Source: Brachionus koreanus
Lineage: Eukaryota; Rotifera; Eurotatoria; Ploima; Brachionidae
Assembly (NCBI GenBank): GCA_016987375.1
Contig: PJRA01000493.1
Coordinates: 43,615-93,080, forward strand
Reading direction: 5' to 3'
DNA length: 49,466 bases
Part shown: piece after piece, positions 1 through 10,400 of the stretch
Layout of the letters: each line of letters begins with the position of its first letter
Numbering within the stretch: position 1 is the first letter of the stretch
Translations under genes and position numbers: made by a program
The notes under the pieces: model-generated
The model's database searches: none
Seen by the model: the letters and a program-made list of their open reading frames with translations, nothing else
What the model was told of the DNA's origin: nothing

Positions 1-450
1 TTGTTGCACTTACAGAACTAATTATAAGCCTTCAGAAAAAAAAGTTATAAGATTTTTTAGCATTTTTTTTTGTTCTATTTGTTTATTTTGTACCAAATTT
101 CACAAAACCTATTTTTTTCCATAATTGTATATTAAAAATTAAAAAAAAAGTATTTCTCTTGTAGTTTACCAAATTAAAGTTCAGAAAAATGATAAGATAA
201 GTCGAAGTCGAATTTTTCCTATTTTTCGGTAAAAAAATTCTTAGCTTTACATTGATATTCATTCCATTTTGATGGTTAATGTTTACATATTTTAAATTTA
301 GAAGGTATTTTAATTTTTTTTTTAATCAATTAAAATAAACTAGTAAAAAAGAAATATATTTCTATTTTATAAAAGCAATTTTATTTAAAATTAAAGCTTT
401 AAATAGAAACTTAATCTAGACTATATACAATAAATAAATGCGGTAAATTT
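1..450. other. AT-rich intergenic DNA
   Basis: Homopolymeric A/T-rich sequence downstream of the GPCR stop codon. No open frame, RNA gene or repeat can be supported. It should contain the GPCR 3' UTR, which reads leftwards. Confidence 0.6.
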
Positions 451-1872
451 CTATAATTTTATTCTCATTTTGTCTCTATTTGCTTCAGATAAGTATAAAT
501 TTTGAACTTTCAAATCATCTACTTCGAAGTTCTCATTGACAAAAGCTCCCATTTCGCTTAATTTCTCTTTTAATTGAGGATTTTTGTAATAAGGCTCAAT
601 GCCAGTTTCATATTCTTCAACTATTTTTTGTTTTGTTACAAGTCTATCACCATCTCTATATTGATACGTACTTATAGTTTGTAATCCAGTTGGTAAATAT
701 TCATCTGATTTAGTGGAGGCTCTCTTTCCTAAACAGTGGTTTATCTCATAACTAATCGAGCCCCAGCAATCATAACACCAGCAATTTTTGCATCCAATAC
801 AGCCTGGTATGCAAGGGAGGCACCAAAATCTGCAAAATTTTCGGCTATAATTGTTTATGTCACCAAGACAGATGAAAAAAAATGGGTTTAGGCATCTATT
901 TAATAATTTTAGTATCAATAGAGGTATTTCAATCGCAAAATCTATTTGTTTGACTCTCAAATTTTCTTTTACATTTTCTCTTAAAAGAACGACAGATCTG
1001 TAAATTTCATAGGGAAGTTGGCAAATGATGAAAACAAGAGCATATAAGAGTACCATTGCAAATATTCGCTTATTGTAGGACGAAGAAAATATAGATAAGT
1101 CATCTTTATTAACTACCGTTGTTTCCAAGAATAAATTTTTGCTATTTTCTGAGTAGATGTCATTAATTGGTGGATATGGTGCACCAGTTAAGTAAGATTT
1201 GGCATTTTTTAATTTTTCCTGTTCGCTTTTAGATTTGTATAAATTTATTGAGGCTATTATTAGCAAAATGATCATGAGAACGACGGGAAAATAAATTCTG
1301 AACACTATGTAAAAAAAGTCAAGGGTATTCTCTGTGAATAGCGGGTTCCTCTCAAGCAATAGGCTTGATGTTTGGCATGCATATCCTCCATTAGATTGAG
1401 AAAATATTTCATGTTGAAACAATAAGAATGGAATGAGAACGTAGGCAGAGGCTATCCAAATAGAGATTACTACTGAAATACCAGACCTGAATTTTCTTAA
1501 ACTAAACCAGCAAGTACCTGAGCGTACCGCTCGATCTAAACACATGAATACAATTGTATATGCTAGGACAAAGTCGAATAATTGCAATAAATAGCTTTCG
1601 GCTTTGCACCACTGAGTCGGATTAATGAACCAATCTGTCCCAGCTGAAGCGTAAGAAATCAAACGAATAATGCTAAATATAATTATATAAATTATATCGG
1701 CAAATAAAATACTAGATACAAGTAAATGAATAGATTTGTGACGAAATCTATTTGCACATATTATTTGCAAAACTATTAAATTGCCGATTATGCCGATAAT
1801 TGCTAATAAAATGTAAATTGATGGAATAATAATCTGTAATGCTAAAGAAGTCGCTGCATTGTTGTTTTCCAT
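451..1872 (-). CDS. Rhodopsin-like (class A) G-protein-coupled receptor, single exon, 473 aa
   Basis: Seven hydrophobic segments are visible. TM1 carries the class A Asn (GIIGNLIVL, N31). TM2 has LFAD. TM3 begins after Cys89, which would pair with Cys166 in extracellular loop 2 (GGYACQ). TM3 ends in DRA (113-115) instead of DRY, and TM7 carries NPFFF (329-333) in place of NPxxY. Intracellular loop 3 (about 211-265) is polar. After TM7 eight cysteines fall within 23 residues (347-369), followed by a roughly 100-residue acidic/basic tail. I start at the first ATG (1872); the frame is open a little further, to a TGA at 1921-1923, but only through a non-ATG codon. Such receptors sit in the plasma membrane and signal through G proteins. 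The layout suggests a peptide or amine receptor, but the ligand cannot be read from sequence. Confidence 0.85.
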   Translation of the reverse strand: MENNNAATSLALQIIIPSIYILLAIIGIIGNLIVLQIICANRFRHKSIHLLVSSILFADIIYIIIFSIIRLISYASAGTDWFINPTQWCKAESYLLQLFDFVLAYTIVFMCLDRAVRSGTCWFSLRKFRSGISVVISIWIASAYVLIPFLLFQHEIFSQSNGGYACQTSSLLLERNPLFTENTLDFFYIVFRIYFPVVLMIILLIIASINLYKSKSEQEKLKNAKSYLTGAPYPPINDIYSENSKNLFLETTVVNKDDLSIFSSSYNKRIFAMVLLYALVFIICQLPYEIYRSVVLLRENVKENLRVKQIDFAIEIPLLILKLLNRCLNPFFFICLGDINNYSRKFCRFWCLPCIPGCIGCKNCWCYDCWGSISYEINHCLGKRASTKSDEYLPTGLQTISTYQYRDGDRLVTKQKIVEEYETGIEPYYKNPQLKEKLSEMGAFVNENFEVDDLKVQNLYLSEANRDKMRIKL

Positions 1873-4028
1873 TTTGTTCACAAATAATGAATCACAAATT
1901 GGGGCAAACAATAGTCTTAGTCATTAAATGAATAAAATTAAATTCCTTTTTTTTTATTAAAAAAGGATCGATTTCTGTAAAATTTATTTAAAAAAAAAAA
2001 AATTAAAATTACTAAATATTAAATTTCAATTTAATTCATTAAAAAAATATTCTGAATACAAATTAATAATAGTAATATATAACTTTTTGAAATATTAATC
2101 GACACCAATAGTTTCAAATTTTGATAGAAAATTTTAATGATCTTAATTTTAGGTAAAATGAAATTTGAATTTAGAATTTTTTAGTTTTTAAATTTGACTT
2201 AAAATTCAAGTTAATTTTTTTTCTCTTTTAGTAAAAAAATATTTTTAATTTAAAAAAAAAGACCATAAGAAAAAAGGAAATCGCTCAAAGCTTTTCTAGT
2301 TTAAATTACCTAGATCACAATATTTTTTCGGAACTAGTTGAACATAAGATATTTTTAAATTAAACTGGTTAAAACTTATACAAACTGAAATCAAAGTTGA
2401 TCTAAATCCAGTTAAAACTTGTCCTAAATCTAAATCGAAAATGATCTATTTTGAATTTTAATTGTCGAAAAGAATGAACTAATATTTATTTTCCTTTAAA
2501 TGATAATTTAAAAAACTAAAATTTTACTCTAAAAATACTTAATTACTCATTTTTAATATAACCTTTTTAGTAAACTTGAAATTTCATATTGTAAACCTTT
2601 TCTGATTTCTCTTAGAAAACTAAACAAGTTTATTTCTTTTGAAGTTATTACCATCGAAACTATGCTATTACAATTTTTTAATTCAATTTAGAAGTAAACT
2701 GAAATTTAGCTAATTTTCCATTTGTTTTGTCCAACGTTCGACTTTATTCCTTTAAAAAAATTCTCTAAATTAATTTAAAAAAAAGCGTTATTCTAATTTT
2801 AAAATTAATTTTTAGAGAAAAGATAGCAAAAAAAAATCATAGAAAATAATTGAATTCAGACATAGTTAATTATTTTCAATTATTCTGCCCACTCTACTCT
2901 GAGAATTAAATCTAAAATTAGATTAAAACTTTATTTCAATAATTTAGAAAATTTTTCTAGAAATATTATTTTTTGTTAGAATTAAATTGAACATTAGATA
3001 TTACTGATGAGAAAAAAGGTAAATTTTATTTTATTTCTAAAATAAAATCAATTAATATGTATCGCATAGATTTATCAATTTGTTTGTGTATGAAGTTTTT
3101 TTTTAAAAATTAATTAAATACTTCTTATGATTTAAGAATTGCTATTTTCTAAAAAAAATTTTTTAAAACTTAATTTATTTTTAAGATTGTTAATTCTATA
3201 AATAAATAACTGAAATAATGTGTAAATCTATTACTGATTTGGAGATAGGAAAGATTGACTTTTAATTTAACAACAATCCTAATATTAACTTTTTGTGTTA
3301 TATCTTGAAATTTAGCCTGAGTTTTTACTTGTTGCTAGCTTTAGTAACCGAGTTAACAATGCAAATACAATTTTTGCTTATACAATACCTAGAATTGAAC
3401 AAAAAAAAATAAAAAAACTTAGATTGGAAACATCGTAATAACCAAGTACTTGAAAATATTCTCAATTGTAATTTTATGACTTGAATCTTGAAAAAAAAAT
3501 ATTATAAATTTCAAAAAAACAGCATAATTCTGTGAGTCGTTCATGCAAACACTCAAGGAATCGATACATAAGATTATTTTTTGTTATTATAAATTTTAAA
3601 ATTAAAAATGAATTTTCAACAAAGGTAAAAATTTGGTGATTTATTATTTTCATAATTTAAATAGAATTATATTTTAAAAAAACATAAAAAATCAGTAAAA
3701 AATGCACACTAACAACGACAATAACAGAAAAACAACTCGAGTCCCGTAAGATATTTTTTGAGATTAATTTTCATCTGTAAAGGGCCAAATATCCTAACTT
3801 AGTTGCAACAAATATTTAGGTTAAGCAACTCTTTTATCTTGATAAAATAATTGAATATTTGCAGTCAGTAAGGCTAGTTTGAAATTAATTTTTAAATAAC
3901 AAAACTCAAAACTGATTTTTTGAAATAGAGATATATACTGAAAAAATAGTTTAATTTTTATAGTTAAAAAATTTAAAGCTAATTTGTAATATTCAAAACT
4001 TTGATAAAAAAATAAAATTAGTATTAAA
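1873..4028. other. AT-rich intergenic DNA
   Basis: About 2.1 kb of A/T-rich sequence with no sustained open frame on either strand and no recognised repeat. The open stretch reaching into its right edge on the minus strand (to 3821) lacks any family resemblance and overlaps the better-supported small Gly/Tyr gene. Confidence 0.55.
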
Positions 4029-4277
4029 TTAATCGGATGACGAAGATGATGAGCTTGATGAATTTGATGAACTGGAATTTCCGTGATATTTATGCTTGTG
4101 ATATTTATGTTTTGAATGTTTATGCTTTTTATGGTAATAGGAAGGTTGATAGCCATATCCTCCAAAAGTCCCGTAACTTGGTGGATATGTTGCAGGGTTT
4201 AGTCCGTTTAGAAAACCTAGTCCATATCCACTATAAGCTCCTGGATAATATCCATGATTGAATAATTTTTTGAACAT
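4029..4277 (-). CDS. Small Gly/Tyr-rich protein with His/Lys block and poly-Ser tail, 82 aa
   Basis: ATG at 4277, TAA at 4029. Three compositional blocks run in order: residues about 8-47 rich in Gly, Tyr and Pro (YSGYGLGF, FGGYGYQPSYY); residues about 48-65 alternating His, Lys and Tyr (KHKHSKHKYHKHKY); and a tail of about 15 Ser ending in Asp. There is no signal peptide or transmembrane segment. The GYGLG wording recalls the 70-residue proteins encoded further right, but no alignable homology is seen. A good TATA box lies about 30 bp upstream of the ATG, supporting a real gene with a very short leader. Such compositions occur in structural, cuticle, adhesive or metal-binding proteins; function is unknown. 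Confidence 0.6.
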   Translation of the reverse strand: MFKKLFNHGYYPGAYSGYGLGFLNGLNPATYPPSYGTFGGYGYQPSYYHKKHKHSKHKYHKHKYHGNSSSSNSSSSSSSSSD

Positions 4278-4305
4278 TTTTAAATTGATGCTTCAATTCA
4301 AAGTA

Positions 4306-4313
4306 TATTTATA
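4306..4313 (-). promoter_or_regulatory. TATA box (TATAAATA) of the 82-aa Gly/Tyr gene
   Basis: TATAAATA on the minus strand, 29 bases before the ATG at 4277. With usual TATA-to-start spacing, transcription would begin only a few bases before the start codon, giving a nearly leaderless mRNA unless a different start site is used. Confidence 0.5.
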
Positions 4314-4408
4314 CAAGGAAATGGTAAACGCAAATTTCTCAATTATGCGTAAATTCACTGAACTGTTGATAATTGTTTATAAAAAAGAAATAATATTAAC
4401 TTTTAATG

Positions 4409-5033
4409 ACTACCCGAGGGGACAAAAACAGGCAAAAAACACTGTTTAAACGAAATAAAAACAGAGGATAAACGGGCGTAAAACAGACAGGAAAAAAAAA
4501 CTTTATTATTTTTGTTTTAAAAAAGTACAAAAATAAAAATTTAGACAAATTTAGTCATAAATAATTAAATTAAAATAAAATTTAACATAAAAAAATTAAT
4601 CATATTTTTCAAAAATATTTTAAAAAAGCGTGTTTTTTAAACGTTTTTAGTTGTTTAAATAGTGTTTTTGGGTGTCTGAGGTATTTTTATTTGTTTATTG
4701 AGCGTTTTAGACTCTTTTTTTAATTCTTTACGATATTGGACCATTATATTTTTATTCAGGAATTTTTTAGTCGTTTTTTAAGTGTTTAAATAGCATTGTT
4801 GGGTGTTTGAGGTGTTTTTTAATTTTTTTGGTGCGTCAAAAACGGTTTAAAAACTCTCTAAATGAAATATCTTGTTTTGTTTATAGTGTTTTTCCCTCGT
4901 TTTTTTGGTCCAAAGACGCTCACGTTTTAAACGCAAAAAAACAAAGCAAAAACGCCCAAAAAACAGCAAACCAAACGCCGTTTAAACAGCGTTTAAACAC
5001 TGTTTTTTGCCAGTTTTTGTCCCCTCGGGTAGT
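4409..5033. mobile_element. Non-autonomous DNA element with 44-bp terminal inverted repeats (MITE-like)
   Basis: The left end reads ACTACCCGAGGGGACAAAAA... (4409-4452) and the right end (4990-5033) is its reverse complement with two mismatches over 44 bp. The interior has no transposase. It is built of degenerate GTTTAAAC and CGTTTTT words, and it holds a direct repeat of about 50 bp (4642-4690 and 4772-4820, period 130). No clean target-site duplication is visible, so the superfamily is not assigned. The 87-aa open frame inside is low complexity and not considered a gene. Confidence 0.75.
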
Positions 5034-6240
5034 AAATAAAAGATTTGTTGATTCAGTCAGAAACGAATAAGGTGTAAGTAAATGATTTATTAAATCGAAG
5101 CCAAGTTAATAAATTTAAATAAGAAAAATTACTATCTTTTGAATTAAATATCAATGGCCCTATTGTTGAAAACAAATAGCATTAAAGTTTAAAAATAAAA
5201 TCTGACATATTTAACATGATTGAGCTAGATATTTTTTATTTTAGAAATTTTGAATTGATTTTTTTTCTAGATAATTAAAAATAAGAAAAAAAAACATAGG
5301 AAAACTAAAATCTCTCTTTATTTGAAAAACAAATAAAATAAATTTCAAAATATTTTATTATAATTTTGTATTTGAAATTCTAAAAAAAAAATTTTTTTTC
5401 CTAAAAAAACTTATTTAATCAAATAAAATCTTTGTATTCTTTGTATGTGACAATATCTAAATTGTTTAATTTTTATATTTTTAATTTTCAATTACTTTAA
5501 ATCAAAAAACAGGCAAATTTTCTATTTTGACTCAGTGCGAGGAAATTCCCAAATTTATTTTTTAAAAACTAAATTTAATCTAATTATTATTTAAAATAAA
5601 AATAGAAGTTAAAAAAAAATACTTTGAAAATTTTTCTTAAAAATTTTTAGTTTGATAAAAAATAGTTTAAAGATTATTTAATTATTATTTATTATTATAA
5701 TAAAAAGAAAAACAGGAATAAGTTTCAACCTAGTCGAATTATTAATTTATGAGTTCGAATTTTGCAAATAAAAGGGATACTTTTAAAAGACAAACAGCAG
5801 TTTTTATCGCTAAATTGAAATTTTTTTCTCTAATTTTAAGTGTTTTATTGTTAATTTGGAGCTGCTCTTTCAAAAAATAATGTTTGTTTTCTTTTTTGAA
5901 AAAATCTTTGAGATATCATATTTTATTTTTTTCGGTTTATTGGACACCATTACATACTTGAAGCTGAGTTGCAGATGATTTTTTTCTACATGTCTTTAAA
6001 ATTTTTATGATGAAAATTATTATCTTTTTTAGCAAAACTTTGACTGTAAATTAAACTGGTGAAGTAAATCTCATCCATAAGGTAATAAATAAAAAATAAA
6101 AACGTTGGTAAGGCCTATTCAATAATATAAAATTTAAAAAACTTGTAGAAAAAAGTCATTACAAGTCATCTTCAAGTCATCACTTGAACTTTTTTTATTT
6201 TTTTCGAGCAAATCTAAGCCATAACTTTTTATATTAGTTA
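5034..6240. other. AT-rich intergenic DNA
   Basis: No coding potential, structured repeat or RNA gene recognised on either strand. Confidence 0.5.
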
Positions 6241-6248
6241 AATAAAAA

Positions 6249-6310
6249 CGGCTGACTCGTGGTCAAGTCGCTGGACAGCTAATTTTTTTCGAAATGCAAA
6301 CCAGGCTTGT
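6249..6310 (+). repeat. Possible tRNA-derived SINE head or tRNA relic
   Basis: GGCTGACTCGTGGTCAAGTC followed by GCTGGACAGCTAA resembles the 5' half of a long-arm tRNA (A box like TGGTCAAGTCG). A weak B-box-like TTCGAAATGC follows at about 6289. The acceptor stem does not close and the T arm is poor, so it is not a functional tRNA gene. It may be a SINE relic or chance. Confidence 0.22.
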
Positions 6311-6587
6311 ATTAAATTCAGATAAAAAAGTGTTAATAAGTCACTAACACTAGAAGAACCAAACGAGTCTGTTATAAATCCAAAGTTTATAAATATCGAT
6401 CGTATCTTTAAATAGATTCTTCAAAAAAGTAAGTCTTTTTTGTATTATGTAGAATTTAAATTGTATTCCTTGTCAAAAGCCAAAATGTATTCCTTGTCAA
6501 ATTTAAATTGTATTCCTTTAAAAAATTATTTTAGTTTTGTTGAAAAATATTTTGAATAAGAAAAACATGAAAAAATGCTTGGTACTT

Positions 6588-6955
6588 CTAATGTTGGCAA
6601 TTTAAAGTCGAGACTTCGACTTCAATTGTAGTAGTAGTAGTACTAGTAGTTACTGCGGTATAGCTCTCTATACCAGCGCAATTTTTGCGCTTAGTCATTA
6701 AGGATATTGCAGTCCTTAATGATTTCCATTTGAATATTGTTTTATCAATTAGTCCCTTGAAACTATTTACTGTCCTAGCTGATATTGCTTCTTTTGGTAC
6801 ATTGTTCCATGATTCAACAGCTCTGTTTGTTAAGAATTGATTACGGTTTTGTCCTTTTTTGTTAATCTCTCTTACAAGTTTATGATTATTTTCTCTTCTT
6901 AGATTAAGGCATAAGCTATTTACATAATTTATTCCTTTTATAAAATTAAGTTAAG
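6588..6955 (-). mobile_element. 5'-truncated LINE (CR1/L2/Jockey-like): C-terminal end of the reverse transcriptase ORF
   Basis: Read on the minus strand, an open frame contains the typical C-terminal region of non-LTR polymerases: FIKGINYVNS, LRRENNHKLVRE, then FLTNRAVESWNNVPKEAISA and TVNSFKGLIDK, ending at TAG (6588). The last residues include a Thr/Ser run made by a (GTA)n trinucleotide tract at 6628-6651, typical of the 3' ends of such elements. Upstream (about 6955-7085) the frame is interrupted and only faint homology remains. The copy is dead. Confidence 0.75.
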
Positions 6956-7089
6956 TGACTGGTCTTGTCATCAAGGCTCTGACTTAAGTATCTTCTAATT
7001 CTCTTCATAATTTACAAGGTGTTTGAAGAGATAAATCCATAATGTTTAATGGTGTTCAGTAAATCGAATTTAGCGTTAAAAACTACTGT

Positions 7090-7401
7090 TAGTTCTTTAA
7101 AAAAAAATTGGTGTGTGTTTTAAAGGTATTCAATAGGAGAAAAAAAAAATTTTTAAATAAATAAAAATTTAATTGACTTAATTTTTATTTTTTTTATTAA
7201 TTTTTTTAAATAATAATAATATTAAAAACATAGTAATGTTGAATAATTAAAAAAAAAACATAGACATGATTAAGAGAAATTTAACATTCAAAACTATATG
7301 TCAGAGACACACTCAGGACCGAGAACCAAAGCTTTAAATTGGTCTTAACAAAAACTCTAACTTTAAATTTTTAATATTTAATTGGTTGACTTATTCGTCA
7401 A
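7090..7401. other. Intergenic/3' UTR sequence of the RBM26-like gene
   Basis: A/T-rich sequence between the LINE relic and the RBM26-like stop codon. It likely includes that gene's 3' UTR; AATAATAAT-type poly(A)-like words are present, but no single site can be chosen. Confidence 0.4.
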
Positions 7402-10400
7402 TTATTCTTTATCGTTAAATATGCTATCGAATACATCTGAATTTTCTTCAGCCGTATTATTTTCGTCTGGAGCCTGGTTTGGTTTCAAATCTTGATTTTC
7501 ATTTTCGGCTCTTTTCTCATCCAAAATATTGTTCAATGAATCATTTTGCTCAGGACTTTCTTCATTTTCATTCTCCAATTTATTTTGACCTTTGTACTCT
7601 TCGTTTTGATCATCAGCATCACTTTTTTCCTCTTTTGTCTCTGTCAAAGCATCACTCGGGCTTACATCAGGCTCGGCTGGTTTATACCACGAAAACACAG
7701 CGCTTTTCCAGACCTTTGTCAAAATTCTAGTGTACTTGGCATAGGCGATTTCAGCCTCTCGTCTAGTTACGAAATTAACTAAAAAAGATGAACCTGAGCC
7801 ATTTATTTCGCCATTTTTATTTTCGATTATTTCAGTTTTGTCAGGCATATTTTTTATAACTTTTAACATTTCTTTTTTTTCATCTTCAGCTTCTACACCA
7901 GTAATCAGTATTTGCTTAGGTCTACGGTCAACAGATACTCTCGAGTAAGTAAACAAAGATGAAGGAGCTATTTGATGAACATTTGACTTGGAAGCGGGCT
8001 TATTAACCACTTTATTAGCGCCCGCTTTTAAAAAGCTAGTTGTATTCAATCTTTTGTTATTTATTTTTAACTGATGCACTGGTGGTATAACAAATGAAGA
8101 TTTTTGGCTTTTGACATGGCCGAATGGGGACTGTGCTCCAGCAGCTTTGCCCTCTTCTATTTCAAGATCATCTATTTTTTTGCTTAATATTTCTTTTTCC
8201 TTATCAATGGCTTCGCTTAATTTTTTAACCAAATTTAAAATTTGAGTTTTTTCCTCTACTGATTTGGCCAATTCTAATTTTGTCATTAAAATTTTTTGAT
8301 CTTTTAATTGTTGTTCCATCAATTCTCTTGCCTTCTTTTGAACTTCAAGCTTAAGCAGTAGGGCTTTTTTTTTGTTTTCGTCCTGAATTTTTTTTGCCAT
8401 TGCTAAACTTTCAGGAGTTTCTGTTGAAACAGGTTTTTTGACTAGTTCTTCCGATTTAGTCACTTCATCAGTAATTTGGCTTGTGTACACTGTTTTTGTT
8501 AATGTGCCAGTAGAAGAAACATTAACCGATGTCGGTTTTGCCAAGTTTTCCTTGTTCAAGCCCTCAGTGACAGTATCAGTGTGTCCAGGAAAACTTAATC
8601 TGTCTTTGAGTGGTTTTTTAAGAGAAGGTTCTCCGATTGCAGGAGATTGAGGAGCACTTTGCGTTGTAATTTGTTGGTTTTGTTGATTTTGCTGCTGCTT
8701 TAAATAGCTCGATAACCAATAGAGCCGAATAAATCTGTTGTTGAACACTGGCTGCGGTGATTTGTATGCTGCAAAAGCTTCAGTGTTTGAAGAAAATTGT
8801 ACCAATGCTGCATCATTTAGATTATCATAATGACACTGAATGTCGAGAATATTGCCAAATTTTGAAAAATGCTGCCTCATTTTATCGACGGTATTCAAAC
8901 TAGCAGGTATCTTTCTCAGTATTAAAATTGTATTTTGGGGAGTTGGTGTCTGAAACTGTCCGTGATTGCGCGAACTTGGAATGTACTGTGGAGGAGTGGG
9001 AAGCAAGCCGTGCTGCTGAGATTGAGTTTGAACAGTATTTGCTTGTTGGCCTGAAAATGAATCGCTATTTACATCATATACTATTGAATTGTTGTTAAAA
9101 GAATTTGTTTGGTTATTTGATTCATTAGAGATAGTTCTATTTGCTGAATCAACTTAAAAAAAATTTAATTCAAATTTAATTTATTTTTAAAATAAAAATT
9201 GGAAATTTTTTTGAAATGATAAATTATTTTAGATTTCAAATAATGCCATCTCACATGGAAATTAAAAAATCAAGATTTTTTAAATAAATTTTTCATAATT
9301 TAAAAAGCTAGATATTTTTCTAATTTATAAACCCTTTGACTAAAATTATTTGAAATAGAAAATAAAATTTAAAATAACTAATTTCAAAATTTTGTCTGGC
9401 TCCAGAGTCTATATTAAAATTTGAGGTGTGACGAGTATTCTAAATACGAGATTTGATTTAATTCTAAAAATGCACATTTTTCAGTTTGTTTTCTCAATTA
9501 GTTAATGGCGGTAATTTATTTAAATAGTATTTTTTTATAACATACTCTTTGAAACATTTCAGTGAAATGCTCACAATTATTTATTTATAAGAAACTGAAA
9601 AATTGTAAAAAATGAATTCAAATATTGTCCTCTTTTATTTTTAACTTATAATTTATTAATAAACTCGTGACGACTTTAATTTATCTGCGGGAAATTTTTT
9701 TATTAGAATATATTTACATACATGCATTTAATTTTTATATAAGCACAAAAAGCCACTTTATCTAAATTCGTTATTAGCAGAGTTAAATAAAAGTCAATAC
9801 TTTGACTTGCTAGAAAAAGTACAAGTCTTTACTTAAGACAAGTTGATTTCAACTAAAGGATTCAATAATTTTTTCCAATAAACATTTTTCAGTGCGCTAT
9901 CATTCTTGAAATTTTTAAAATATTATAAACTTAGCGTTTTCAACAAAAATTATATTTTATTTTCTCAATTTTGCATTTTTTACAAAATTGATTTAATAAA
10001 ATAATCGTTTTAAAGAAAAAATTTTTTCGCATTTACTTTTTTTGCCAAAGTCGAGGTTTGATTTGAAAAAGACTGTTTTGGCTGTTTGTAAGTCCAAAAT
10101 CGTCATCTTTAAATAGCACTTAAAATTATCCTACTCGAATGGGTTTTTCTTTATTATTTTTAAACTAAAATTTAACTCTATATCCTTGCGCAATAAATAA
10201 AATATTATAAAAGATTTAAATAAATATTTTTGTTTAAATTTTAAGCTATTTGTAGACTTGATTTTTCTTTTTCAATTTAAAAATAATTAAGAAAACACTC
10301 AATTTAGCATGATATTTTTTTAAATGAAACTTTTAATCGCCAAAAAATCAGCTACTGGTTATTAGACTTTTTTTCAAATCAATCATCGACATTCACCATT

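Noticed and set aside
451..1911. GPCR start at 1911, deaminase exon 2 start at 31808 and 45639, ankyrin start at 39556, Tc1 start at 37012
   Set aside because: These begin at TTG or GTG codons. In a eukaryotic gene they are either upstream non-coding sequence or the inside of a spliced exon.
3821..4165. 114-aa minus frame overlapping the 82-aa Gly/Tyr gene
   Set aside because: Ile-rich low-complexity translation of A/T DNA; the overlapping frame has a TATA box, a biased composition and an ATG in the right place.
4807..5070. 87-aa open frame at the end of the inverted-repeat element
   Set aside because: It is made of the element's repeated CGTTTTT/AAACGC words and runs through the terminal inverted repeat.
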